Of a stretch of 64,000 bases of DNA, positions 35,559 through 46,577 are shown one piece after another. This DNA is from Mycolicibacterium chlorophenolicum (GTDB lineage Bacteria; Actinomycetota; Actinomycetes; Mycobacteriales; Mycobacteriaceae): the NCBI RefSeq assembly GCF_001044235.1, contig NZ_JYNL01000030.1:362881-426880 (forward strand). The letters run 5' to 3'. The first letter of the stretch is position 1. The number at the start of each line of letters is the position of its first letter. The notes beneath the pieces were generated by a model, which was not told the origin of the DNA, made no database searches, and saw only the letters and a program-made list of their open reading frames with translations. A program made the position numbers and the translations under genes.

Positions 35559-35945
35559 CTACGTGTCGCGTGCCGCAAGGGCTTCGTCCAGGCTGGGATA
35601 GAGGCTGACGATCTCGGTGATCCCGACCAACTTGAGCGGTCGGCTGGTGGCCGGACCGTCGGCGACCACACTGAACGCCACGTCAGAGCCCGCTTTGTCG
35701 TGGGCGGCCACCAGCACGCCCATCCCGGCGGAGGCGAGGAACTCGACGTCGGTGAAATCGATCACGATGCCGGAGGGCTTCTGCTCGAGTGCCGCGTCGA
35801 TCGCGGTCTCCAGCTGGGGCGAGGTGAGCATGTCGACGACGCCGGACACCGCCACGATGGCCACGCCGTCGACCCAGGTTTCGGCGACGACACAGTTCGA
35901 CGCCCCCGAGGAGGCGGTTATGCCTTCGGCTGCTTGCTCGTCCAA
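35559..35945 (-). CDS. STAS domain anti-sigma factor antagonist
   Basis: 128-residue RsbV/SpoIIAA-like STAS protein. VDGVAIVAVSGVVDMLTSPQLE is the N-terminal strand-helix and DFTDVEFLASAGMGVLVAAH carries the regulatory serine (Ser72) that the partner kinase would phosphorylate. Upstream is a gap of 212 bp shared with the divergent HAD gene. The next gene encodes the RsbW-type kinase. Together they should gate an unknown sigma factor, SigF or SigB being the usual mycobacterial targets. Confidence 0.9.
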   Translation of the reverse strand: MDEQAAEGITASSGASNCVVAETWVDGVAIVAVSGVVDMLTSPQLETAIDAALEQKPSGIVIDFTDVEFLASAGMGVLVAAHDKAGSDVAFSVVADGPATSRPLKLVGITEIVSLYPSLDEALAARDT

Positions 35946-36157
35946 GGTTCACCTTCCATGTCAGGCCGCTCCACGCATTGTGCAAGAGCACAGACTCATG
36001 CCTCTCGCGCAGGCTGCATCCTGAACCCGGCAAGACCAAACTACCGTGGCCGTCTGCGGCGACCGGCACAGATTAAACCAGGAGTGCCGCCGACGCCCGT
36101 AGCATGGCGAGTCGAGAGCCCCCGTGAACACAGCCGCAGCCCGGACATGAGGAGACC

Positions 36158-36922
36158 GTGACCGCAGCGCCCCCACACCTGGTGGACCTGCTCACCGCGA
36201 TCGAGGCGAGCCCGCCCGGACCCGGCATCGGCGCGTTCTTCGATCTGGACGGCACGCTGGTCGACGGCTTCACCGCGACCGCCCACGCCGGGGACCGCAT
36301 CCGGCGCCGGCAGGCCCGCATCGGCGAGGTGACCGGCGTCATCGAGGCGGCGATGCGGTACCGCTTCGGCCGGGTCAACTTCGCCAAGCTCCTCGAGCGC
36401 GCCGCCGGGTATCTGCGGGGCGAATCCCTGGCCGACCTCGACGACGTCGGCGAGCGGCTGTTCCGGGAGCGGGTGCGGTCGCGGCTGTTTCCCGCCATGC
36501 ACGAGGTGGTGCTGGCACACCAGCGCCGCGGCCACACCGTCGTGATGTGTTCGTCGGCGCTGACGATCCACGCCGAGCCGGTGGCGCGCTTCCTCGAGAT
36601 CGGCCACGTGCTGTGCAACCACTTCGAGGTCGACGAGGCAGGACGGGTCACCGGCCGGATCGTCCGACCGGTCATCTGGGGGGCGCGCAAGGCCGACGCG
36701 GTCCAGGCGTTCTGCGGGGGCCGCGCCATCGACCTGGCCGACAGCTACTTCTATGCCGACGGCAACGAGGACATCGCGCTGATGACGCTGGTCGGGTATC
36801 CGCGGCCGGTCAACCCGCGCCGCGAGCTGGCCGCCATGGCCGCGGTGCAGAACTGGCCCGTGCTGCGGGTGACGACTCCCGGCAAGGGCAGCCACGACGG
36901 ACTCCGTGGTGTACTAAAGTAG
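36158..36922 (+). CDS. HAD-IB family phosphatase
   Basis: 254-residue SerB-like HAD hydrolase. Motif I is FFDLDGTLVD (Asp29, Asp31), motif II CSSALTIHAEPVA, and the late motif is YFYADGNEDIALM with the usual Lys in WGARKADAVQAF. Related mycobacterial proteins are sometimes fused to acyltransferases for phospholipid synthesis; this one is a lone phosphatase. The start is GTG with AGGAGACC upstream. Its stop codon is embedded in a KstR-type operator that serves the following gene. Confidence 0.87.
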   Translation: MTAAPPHLVDLLTAIEASPPGPGIGAFFDLDGTLVDGFTATAHAGDRIRRRQARIGEVTGVIEAAMRYRFGRVNFAKLLERAAGYLRGESLADLDDVGERLFRERVRSRLFPAMHEVVLAHQRRGHTVVMCSSALTIHAEPVARFLEIGHVLCNHFEVDEAGRVTGRIVRPVIWGARKADAVQAFCGGRAIDLADSYFYADGNEDIALMTLVGYPRPVNPRRELAAMAAVQNWPVLRVTTPGKGSHDGLRGVLK

Positions 36923-36933
36923 AACACGTTCCA
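36920..36933. promoter_or_regulatory. KstR-type operator before nitronate monooxygenase gene
   Basis: TAGAACACGTTCCA matches TnnAACnnGTTnnA at all fixed positions and has the AACACGTT core most typical of KstR sites. It begins at the stop codon of the HAD gene and is centred about 50 bp before the next start codon. Confidence 0.8.
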
Positions 36934-36975
36934 ATTTTCGACTTTTCCGGCCCATGAGCCCACCAGGAGCGAACT

Positions 36976-38109
36976 ATGCATACTCCCCTGTGCGACCAAC
37001 TCGGCATCGAATTCCCCATCTTCGCGTTCACCCACTGCCGTGACGTGGTGGTCGCGGTGAGCAAGGCCGGCGGGTTCGGTGTGCTGGGCGCGGTCGGCTT
37101 CACCCCCGAACAGCTCGAGATCGAACTGAACTGGATCGACGAGCACATCGGCGACCACCCCTACGGCGTCGACATCGTGATCCCCAACAAGTACGAGGGC
37201 ATGGACGCGGCCGACATGGACCCCGAGGTGCTGAAGAAGACCCTCAACGACCTGGTGCCCCAGGAGCACATCGAGTTCGCCAAGAAGATCCTCTCCGAGC
37301 ACGGCGTGCCCGTCGAGCACAGCGACGACGACGCCCTGCAGCTGCTCGGCTGGACCGAGGCCACCGCCACCCCGCAGGTCGAGGTGGCGCTGCAGCATCC
37401 CAAGGTGACGATGATCGCCAACGCGCTGGGCACGCCGCCGGCCGACATGATCGCCCACATCCACGAGCAGGGCCGGGTGGTCGCGGCGCTGTGCGGGTCG
37501 CCGTACCAGGCGCGCAAGCACGCCGACGCGGGCGTGGACATCATCATCGCCCAGGGCGGCGAGGCCGGCGGGCACTGCGGTGACATCGGCTCGATCGTGC
37601 TGTGGCCCCAGGTGGTCAAGGAGGTCGCGCCGATCCCCGTGCTGGCGGCCGGCGGCATCGGCAGCGGTCAGCAGATCGCGGCCGCGCTCGCGCTGGGCGC
37701 CCAGGGCGCGTGGACCGGCTCGCAGTGGGTGATGGTCGAGGAATCCGAGCACACTGCGGTACAGCACGCCGCCTACGCGAAGGCCACCAGCCGCGACACC
37801 GTGCGGAGCCGGTCGTTCACGGGCAAGCCGGCCCGGATGCTCAAGAACGACTGGACCGAGGCGTGGGAGAACCCGGAGAACCCGAAGCCGCTCGGAATGC
37901 CGTTGCAGTACATGGTGTCCGGCATGGCGGTGGCCGCGACGCACAAGTACCCCAACGAGTCCGTCGACGTCGCCTTCAACCCCGTCGGCCAGGTCGTCGG
38001 CCAGTTCACCAAGGTGGAGAAGACGGCCACGGTGATCGAGCGCTGGGTGCAGGAGTACCTCGAGGCGACGGGCCGCCTCGTCGAACTCAACGAGGCCGCC
38101 ACGGTCTAG
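36976..38109 (+). CDS. Nitronate-monooxygenase-like flavoprotein
   Basis: 377-residue FMN-dependent TIM-barrel protein of the 2-nitropropane dioxygenase/NMO family. The start CDQLGIEFPIFAFTHCRDVVVAVSKAGGFGVLGA, then IIAQGGEAGGHCGDIGS (flavin phosphate loop), VLAAGGIGSGQQIAAALALGAQGAWTGSQW are canonical. Family members in mycobacteria act on nitronates or as sterol-ring reductases; the KstR-type operator upstream points to the sterol regulon. A GGAGCGA ribosome site precedes the ATG. The gene ends just before a strong hairpin. Confidence 0.9.
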   Translation: MHTPLCDQLGIEFPIFAFTHCRDVVVAVSKAGGFGVLGAVGFTPEQLEIELNWIDEHIGDHPYGVDIVIPNKYEGMDAADMDPEVLKKTLNDLVPQEHIEFAKKILSEHGVPVEHSDDDALQLLGWTEATATPQVEVALQHPKVTMIANALGTPPADMIAHIHEQGRVVAALCGSPYQARKHADAGVDIIIAQGGEAGGHCGDIGSIVLWPQVVKEVAPIPVLAAGGIGSGQQIAAALALGAQGAWTGSQWVMVEESEHTAVQHAAYAKATSRDTVRSRSFTGKPARMLKNDWTEAWENPENPKPLGMPLQYMVSGMAVAATHKYPNESVDVAFNPVGQVVGQFTKVEKTATVIERWVQEYLEATGRLVELNEAATV

Positions 38110-38110
38110 C

Positions 38111-38159
38111 GATTTCGGCGTGTTCGGTCGCGGTGAGCGCGACCGAACACGCCGAAATC
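38111..38159. terminator. Long perfect hairpin between convergent genes
   Basis: A 22-bp perfect inverted repeat (arms 38111-38132 and 38138-38159, 5-nt loop) starts one base after the NMO stop codon and ends inside the stop of the convergent DUF1801 gene. The arms begin GATTTCGGCGTGTTCGG. There is no U-tract. Its position and symmetry fit a bidirectional terminator serving both genes. Confidence 0.75.
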
Positions 38160-38526
38160 ACCGGGTGTTGAGCGCGATCGCGGCTTCGATCAGCGCGGTG
38201 AACGCCTTCTCGTCGACGGTGTCGCCCTCGCGGAAGTCGATGGCGCGCCGGGTGTTTCCGTCGAGGCTCGCGTTGAACAGCCCCGCCGGGTCGTCGAGGG
38301 AGGCGCCCTTGGCGAAGGTGACCTTGACGTAGTCCTTGTAGGACTCGCCGGTGCAGATCATCCCGTCGCGGTACCAGACGGGTACCCCGCGCCACTTCCA
38401 CTCCTCGACGACGTCCGGGTCGGCGCGGTGGATCAGCTCGCGGATGCGGGCCAGGGTGTCCCCGCGCCAGTCCCCGAGTTCGTGGATGCGCGCGTCGATC
38501 ATCTCGGCGGGCGTGCGGTCGGCCAT
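38158..38526 (-). CDS. DUF1801 protein
   Basis: 122-residue DUF1801 (YdhG-like) protein; family function is unknown, with a compact alpha/beta fold. Conserved segments are EEWKWRGVPVWYRDGMICTGESYKDYVKVTF, FAKGASLDDPAGLFN and AIDFREGDTVDEKAF. GGAGACACC is upstream of the ATG. It is downstream of the VOC gene by 11 bp on the same strand and probably in one operon with the AraC regulator. Confidence 0.87.
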   Translation of the reverse strand: MADRTPAEMIDARIHELGDWRGDTLARIRELIHRADPDVVEEWKWRGVPVWYRDGMICTGESYKDYVKVTFAKGASLDDPAGLFNASLDGNTRRAIDFREGDTVDEKAFTALIEAAIALNTR

Positions 38527-38537
38527 GGGGTGTCTCC

Positions 38538-38959
<422 letters not shown>

Positions 38960-38963
<4 letters not shown>

Positions 38964-39409
38964 GCTAGGTGCAGGCCGGTCCCCGGTGCTTCTCGATTCC
39001 TGATCGGTCTGGTCACCTTCTTCTCCACGCAGGACGGCAGGCCCGCCACCGCATGAGCCGCACGGTCGCGGTAGACACTCGGCGGCATGCCCACCAGTTC
39101 GGTGAACCGGGTGCTGAAAGTCCCCAGCGACGAACAGCCCACGGCGAAGCAGACTTCGGTCACCGACAGATCACCCCGCCGCAGCAGGGCCATCGCCCGC
39201 TCGATCCGCCGCGTCATCAGGTACGAGTACGGCGACTCGCCGTAGGCCAGCTTGAACTGCCGGGACAGATGCCCCGCTGACATGTGCACCCCGCGGGCGA
39301 GCGCTTCGACGTCCAACGGCTGGGCGTAGTCCCGGTCGATCCGGTCGCGGACGCGGCGCAGCAGCGTCAGGTCGCGAAGGCGGTTCGCCGAGACGGGATC
39401 CGGAGACAT
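38960..39409 (-). CDS. AraC family regulator
   Basis: 149-residue short AraC/XylS protein that consists mainly of the double helix-turn-helix: DVEALARGVHMSAGHLSRQFKLAYGESPYSYLMTRRIERAM, then LSVTEVCFAVGCSSLGTFSTRFTELVGMPPSVYR. No ligand-binding domain is present, as in MarA/SoxS-type regulators. It is translationally coupled to the VOC gene, likely its target. The divergent neighbour is a TetR gene across 86 bp. Confidence 0.9.
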
Positions 39410-39452
39410 CCCGGCGATCCTACGACGCCGCTCTTCCGTCCTCCCTCCCGAT

Positions 39453-39472
39453 TATGTAGGGTTGCATACATA
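39453..39472. promoter_or_regulatory. Candidate TetR operator
   Basis: TATGTA-gggttgca-TACATA: 6-bp arms, 8-nt spacer, centred 33 bp upstream of the TetR start and in the AraC/TetR intergenic region. It stands out as AT-rich and symmetric. Autoregulation by the TetR domain encoded next is inferred. Confidence 0.5.
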
Positions 39473-39495
39473 GCGACGAAGGGAGTCGACCCTCG

Positions 39496-42338
<2,843 letters not shown>

Positions 42339-42342
<4 letters not shown>

Positions 42343-42809
42343 GGGGTCACCGGGGCCGGATCGGCCGGAGCGGGGGCCGGCGGGGGTGCGACCGGCGACA
42401 TCGCCGGCGTGGGGCCGGCCGACATCGGGCGCTGGGTCAGCAGCAGCAGCGCGTCCGATCCCGTCACCTCCTGGGTCTGCATCGCATGCCACAGATCCCG
42501 CAGGTACCCCAGCTTCGTCTGCGTCGTCGGGGTCTCGGTGGTGCCCGGCGGCAGGTTCTCCGGGCTGGACAGGTGCGGCACCTCTGCGGGAGGCGCAGCG
42601 TCGACCGGGGCGGCGGGGCCGGCGGCCAGCGACTGCACCGGCGCCGCGTCTGCGGGCGCGGGCCCGGGAGCCGGCGCGGGCAGTGGCACAGGTGCGGGCA
42701 CGGGCTCCGGCGGTGCCGCGGGTTGGGCGGCCGCCAGCGGCGCACAGGCGATCAGCGCCGCGAACGCGGCAGCCCCCGCGGCGACCGCAGTCTTGTCCCA
42801 TCCGATCAT
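42339..42809 (-). CDS. Exported Ala/Pro-rich protein
   Basis: 156-residue secreted protein: signal peptide MIGWDKTAVAAGAAAFAALI then CAPLAAAQP, followed by a Pro/Ala low-complexity segment. A short conserved core has LPPGTTETPTTQTKLGYL and DLWHAMQTQEVTGSDALLLL (helical), then another Pro-rich tail. The function is unknown. It overlaps the oxidoreductase stop by 4 bp (convergent) and is divergent from CYP125. Confidence 0.75.
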
Positions 42810-42976
42810 CGCCGGTTCCCCCTTCGGGTCAGTGGCCGCAGTGATAAGCCATTGTCACCCTGTGCTTCTTCGGACGGGCCGCATTCGTTACAGCGCCGGT
42901 TCGCCGAAGTCGGCGCACGGAGCCCCGCCGGTGGTGTAGGTATGCGATATAGCCCCCGTGACGGCAAGGAGCAAGC

Positions 42977-44233
42977 ATGCCGACTCCGGATCTCCCGCCC
43001 GGTTTCGACTTCACCGACCCCGACCTCAACTGCGCGCGACTGCCGGTGGAGGAATTGGCGGCGCTGCGGCGCACCGCCCCGATCTGGTGGAACGAGCAGA
43101 CCGGCGGCGGCGCCGGGCCGTTCGGCGACGGCGGCTACTGGGTGGTCACCAAACACCGCGACGTCAAGGAGATCTCCAAGCGCAGCGACGTGTTCTCCAG
43201 CCTGGAGAAGACGGCGCTCCCCCGCTACCCCGAGGGATCCACGTTCGAGCAGATCGAGACCGGCAAGTTCGTGTTGCTCAACATGGACGCGCCGCACCAC
43301 ACGCACCTGCGCAAGATCGTCTCGCGTGGTTTCACGCCCCGCGCCGTCGAACGGTTGCGGGCCGATCTGGACGCCCGTGCGCAGAACATCGCCAAGAGCG
43401 CGGCCGCCGAAGGCGCCGGCGACTTCGTCGAGCAGGTGTCCTGCGAATTGCCGCTGCAGGCCATCGCCGGTCTGCTGGGCATCCCCGACGAGGACCGCAA
43501 GAAGCTGTTCGACTGGTCCAACCAGATGGTCAGCGACGACGACCCCGAGTTCGCGCACTACGACAACCGCAACGCGGCAACCGAACTCATCGTGTACGCG
43601 ATGCAGCTCGCCGCCGAGCGGGCCGAGCAGCCCGGTGAGGACATCGTCACCAAGCTGATCGAGGCCGACGTCGAAGGGCACAAGCTCTCCGACGACGAAT
43701 TCGGGTTCTTCATGGTGCTGCTCGCCGTCGCGGGCAACGAGACGACCCGCAACTCGATCACCCACGGCATGATCGCGTTCACCGAGCATCCCGACCAGTG
43801 GGAGCTGTTCAAGCGGGAGCGCCCGGCCACCGCGGTCGACGAGATCGTCCGGTGGGCGACGCCGGTGACGTCGTTCCAGCGCACCGCGCTGTGCGACTAC
43901 GAACTCTCCGGCGTGCAGATCAAGAAGGGCCAGCGGGTCGTGATGTCCTACCGGTCGGCGAACTTCGACGAAGAGGTGTTCGAGGACCCGCACGCGTTCA
44001 ACATCCTGCGGGACCCGAACCCGCACGTCGGGTTCGGCGGCACCGGCGCGCACTACTGCATCGGTGCGAACCTGGCGCGGATGACGATCGAGTTGATGTT
44101 CAACGCCATCGCCGACCACATGCCCGACCTGCGTTCGGTCAGCACCCCGGAACGGCTGCGGTCCGGCTGGCTCAACGGGATCAAGCACTGGCAGGTCGAC
44201 TACAGCGGCACGGGCTGCCCCGTCGCGCACTGA
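42977..44233 (+). CDS. cyp125: CYP125 family sterol 26-monooxygenase
   Basis: 418-residue cytochrome P450 with a sequence close to mycobacterial CYP125A1, which oxidises the C26 methyl of cholesterol and cholest-4-en-3-one to start side-chain degradation. MPTPDLPPGFDFTDPDLN, LLNMDAPHHTHLRK, I-helix AGNETT (252-257), DEIVRW (ExxR), and the heme loop GFGGTGAHYCIGANL with Cys361 are intact. AAGGAG precedes the ATG. No KstR site is seen in the 167-bp upstream gap, unlike the canonical copy. It ends in a 34-bp overlap with the convergent FAD monooxygenase gene. Confidence 0.93.
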   Translation: MPTPDLPPGFDFTDPDLNCARLPVEELAALRRTAPIWWNEQTGGGAGPFGDGGYWVVTKHRDVKEISKRSDVFSSLEKTALPRYPEGSTFEQIETGKFVLLNMDAPHHTHLRKIVSRGFTPRAVERLRADLDARAQNIAKSAAAEGAGDFVEQVSCELPLQAIAGLLGIPDEDRKKLFDWSNQMVSDDDPEFAHYDNRNAATELIVYAMQLAAERAEQPGEDIVTKLIEADVEGHKLSDDEFGFFMVLLAVAGNETTRNSITHGMIAFTEHPDQWELFKRERPATAVDEIVRWATPVTSFQRTALCDYELSGVQIKKGQRVVMSYRSANFDEEVFEDPHAFNILRDPNPHVGFGGTGAHYCIGANLARMTIELMFNAIADHMPDLRSVSTPERLRSGWLNGIKHWQVDYSGTGCPVAH

Positions 44234-45525
44234 GCGCACAGTTCGCCGAGTTCGGCGCGCGTGGGCCCCGCGGCGATCGGCGGACGCCATCCCGACGCGT
44301 ACACCGCGCGGGCGCGTTCCTGCAGGCGGTCCAGGCTCGACGGGAGCGCCTGCATCCTCTCGTAGGCCGCCACCTCGGCCCGTAACGACGCATCGGCCGC
44401 GGCGGCGGCGACGACGAGGTCCGACGGCAACCGTCGGCGCACGTCGATGTCGCCGCCCGCCCACCGCCGGAGCCGGTCGCCGTCGCAGTGCACATGGTCG
44501 AGGAACCACGGGCGGATGTGGTCGCGGCACCACCCGTCGAACTGAACGGCCACCGCGACAGGATCCTCGGGCCGGCGGTCCAGCATGCCGACTAGGGCCT
44601 GCGCCTGCCGGAACGCCAGCGTGACGCCGCGCCCGGCCAACGGCGTCGTGGTGCATGCGGAATCGCCGACCGCAAGGAGTCCAGGCACCATCGGTCGCCC
44701 GTCGTCGTCGACCTGCGGGCGGTAGGAGTTGTGCAGCCTGCCCCCGGGCAGTACCGGGGTGATCGGTTGGGCCCGATCGATCCACTCCGCCAGCAGCGGG
44801 ATGGCGCGCACGGCGGCCTCGTATACCGGCGCGTGCCGCAGCTGACGTAGCCGCGGGTCGGTGCCGTCGTGGGTGATCGTGACCGAGAAGGTCCCGTTGT
44901 CGTGCACGAATGCGACCGCGAAGTAGCCGCTCAGGCTCAGCGACAGCCCGATCGGCCCGTTGACGGGGCCGCCCGCGGCGACGTCGTCGAGCCGGTACTG
45001 CCGGGTGACGTAGGCCGCTCCGCACTGAGCGTCCTCCCCGGTACGACCCAGACCGCGTGACATCCGACCGGCTCGCCCGGAGGCGTCGATCACCAGATCG
45101 GCCGGCATCCGTGCGCCGTCGACCAGCACCCCGACGGCGCGGTGCGCGTCGAGGACCACGCGGTCGACGTGTCCTGTCACCATCGTCAACCCGCGCTGGC
45201 GCGAGGCCATCACCCGCAGCGCGCGTTCGAAGAGTTCGCGGCGGCACCGCAGGGCGATCGCGGTGCCGTCGTCCGCGGTCGCGACCGTGGCGCCGGCCTC
45301 CACGAGAACCTCGACGGCGCCCGGAATCTCGGCCTGCAGCGCGTCGACCACCGGTCCGCGGAAGGTGTGCGCATGCGCGAACTGCATCACCCCTCTGCGC
45401 CGCCACGGCCGACCCTCCACCGGACCGGGATCACGGTCGACGACGGTCACGTCGTGACCGCGGCGGGCCAGCGCGATGGCGGTGAACAGACCTGTCGGCC
45501 CGGCTCCGACGACGGCGGTGGTCAT
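44200..45525 (-). CDS. FAD-dependent monooxygenase-like protein
   Basis: 441-residue group A flavoprotein monooxygenase/oxidoreductase. N-terminal VVGAGPTGLFTAIALARRGHDVTVVDRD is the FAD dinucleotide fold, DASGRAGRMSRGL the middle motif, and GLLAVGDSACTTTPLAGRGVTLAF the GD motif binding the FAD ribityl. The C-terminal about 90 residues (HVHCDGDRLRRW onward) have no known motif. It is divergent from a TetR regulator and is therefore its likely target. The substrate is unknown; an aromatic or polyketide ring is typical. Confidence 0.85.
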   Translation of the reverse strand: MTTAVVGAGPTGLFTAIALARRGHDVTVVDRDPGPVEGRPWRRRGVMQFAHAHTFRGPVVDALQAEIPGAVEVLVEAGATVATADDGTAIALRCRRELFERALRVMASRQRGLTMVTGHVDRVVLDAHRAVGVLVDGARMPADLVIDASGRAGRMSRGLGRTGEDAQCGAAYVTRQYRLDDVAAGGPVNGPIGLSLSLSGYFAVAFVHDNGTFSVTITHDGTDPRLRQLRHAPVYEAAVRAIPLLAEWIDRAQPITPVLPGGRLHNSYRPQVDDDGRPMVPGLLAVGDSACTTTPLAGRGVTLAFRQAQALVGMLDRRPEDPVAVAVQFDGWCRDHIRPWFLDHVHCDGDRLRRWAGGDIDVRRRLPSDLVVAAAAADASLRAEVAAYERMQALPSSLDRLQERARAVYASGWRPPIAAGPTRAELGELCAQCATGQPVPL

Positions 45526-45540
45526 CTCGTCTCATTTCAT

Positions 45541-45575
45541 GTAACTTATGGTGTAATGAACTCCAGAAGAGTTAC
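45541..45575. promoter_or_regulatory. Candidate operator between FAD monooxygenase and TetR gene
   Basis: GTAACT (45541-45546) and AGTTAC (45570-45575) form spaced inverted half-sites; TTCAT/ATGAA (45536-45560) adds a second overlapping pair. The whole 54-bp intergenic gap is AT-rich and holds both divergent promoters. Binding by the adjacent TetR protein is inferred. Confidence 0.4.
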
Positions 45576-45579
45576 CTGA

Positions 45580-46236
45580 ATGTCGGATTCTGTCAAGCGC
45601 GGCTACCGATCGCCGTTGCGCACCGCCCAGGCGCAGGCCACCCGGCGGCGGATCGTCGCGGCCGCGGCGGATCTGTTCGTGTCGTCGGGCTTCGAGGGGA
45701 CGTCGGTGGACGCGATCGCCGACGCAGCGGGGGTGAGCCGGAAGACCGTGTTCACCGCGGTCGGCGGCAAGACCGAACTTCTTGCGCTGGCGATGGACTG
45801 GGCCGTCGCCGGGGACGACGCGCCTGTTCCGCTGGCGGCCCGACCGGACGTGAGGGCGCTGCTGGACCTGCCGCACCCGGGCGCGGTGCTGGACGCCTGG
45901 GCCGCGGTGCTCACCGAGATCGACGCCCGTGTCGACGGGTTGTTCGCCGTGCTCGAAGGTGCCGCGGCGTCGGACGAAGCGGCGCACGCGCTGTTCGATC
46001 GGATGAGCACCCAACGACGAACGGGCGCGGCAGCGGTCGTCGATGCGGTCGGCGCGCTGGGCGGGTTGCGGGACGGGCTGTCCCGGTCCGAGGCGATCGA
46101 CCTGGCCGCGCTGTTCACCGAGCCGCTGCTGCACCGTCGCCTCGTCGGTGCCCGCGGCTGGTCCCGCCGCCGCTTCGAGAGATGGCTGGCCGGCACGCTG
46201 CGCGGGCAGCTACTCAGCCGGCCGGATAGTCGATGA
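45580..46236 (+). CDS. TetR family regulator
   Basis: 218-residue TetR protein with the DNA-binding helix-turn-helix at 20-65 (ATRRRIVAAAADLFVSSGFEG, then TSVDAIADAAGVSRKTVFTAVGGK). The C-terminal part is a helical ligand domain of TetR_C type. It is divergent from the flavoprotein gene with 54 bp between, the standard repressor-target layout. Its 3' end overlaps the convergent membrane-protein gene by 23 bp. Confidence 0.9.
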   Translation: MSDSVKRGYRSPLRTAQAQATRRRIVAAAADLFVSSGFEGTSVDAIADAAGVSRKTVFTAVGGKTELLALAMDWAVAGDDAPVPLAARPDVRALLDLPHPGAVLDAWAAVLTEIDARVDGLFAVLEGAAASDEAAHALFDRMSTQRRTGAAAVVDAVGALGGLRDGLSRSEAIDLAALFTEPLLHRRLVGARGWSRRRFERWLAGTLRGQLLSRPDSR

Positions 46237-46492
46237 TGGAGCGCCAGTAGTCCTCGCCGATCTCGCCGCCGGAGCGCAGCACCATCGTCAGCCCGGTCGC
46301 CATCGCGACGCCGAGCAGGCCGAGCCACAGCCCGGTCAGGCCGATCACCACCCACAGCGCGGCGGTCAGCGTCGGCCACGGCGACACGACGGCGAGTACC
46401 GGCGCGAAGAAGAAGCCGGTGCCGACGTACCACGACGAGCCGGCGCGGTCACAGATCAGCACGACGCGCAACCATCTCGGGATCCCAGCCAT
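46214..46492 (-). CDS. Small membrane protein
   Basis: 92-residue integral membrane protein with two hydrophobic segments (FFFAPVLAVVSPWPTLTAALWVVIGLTGLWLGLLGVAMATGLTMV region, taken in parts) and a charged C-terminal (GGEIGEDYWRSIIDYPAG). The ATG at 46492 follows a GGAGG site, while the longer frame from 46792 runs into the XRE gene and is not credible. No function is known. Confidence 0.6.
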   Translation of the reverse strand: MAGIPRWLRVVLICDRAGSSWYVGTGFFFAPVLAVVSPWPTLTAALWVVIGLTGLWLGLLGVAMATGLTMVLRSGGEIGEDYWRSIIDYPAG

Positions 46493-46510
46493 GCCTCCAC
46501 GCTGCCCGGC

Positions 46511-46542
46511 CGAGGTAGCCGCGGCAATTACCTGCGAGGTAG
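46511..46542. promoter_or_regulatory. Candidate XRE operator
   Basis: TACCT-gcg-AGGTA (46529-46541) is a short palindrome, and CGAGGTAG occurs twice (46511-46518 and 46535-46542), 24 bp apart, in the gap between the XRE gene and the divergent membrane protein. Such half-site repeats suit a HTH dimer or tandem dimers. Confidence 0.35.
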
Positions 46543-46577
46543 TGGCTCTCCGATCGGCGGCGGGTGAGACTGGGGGC

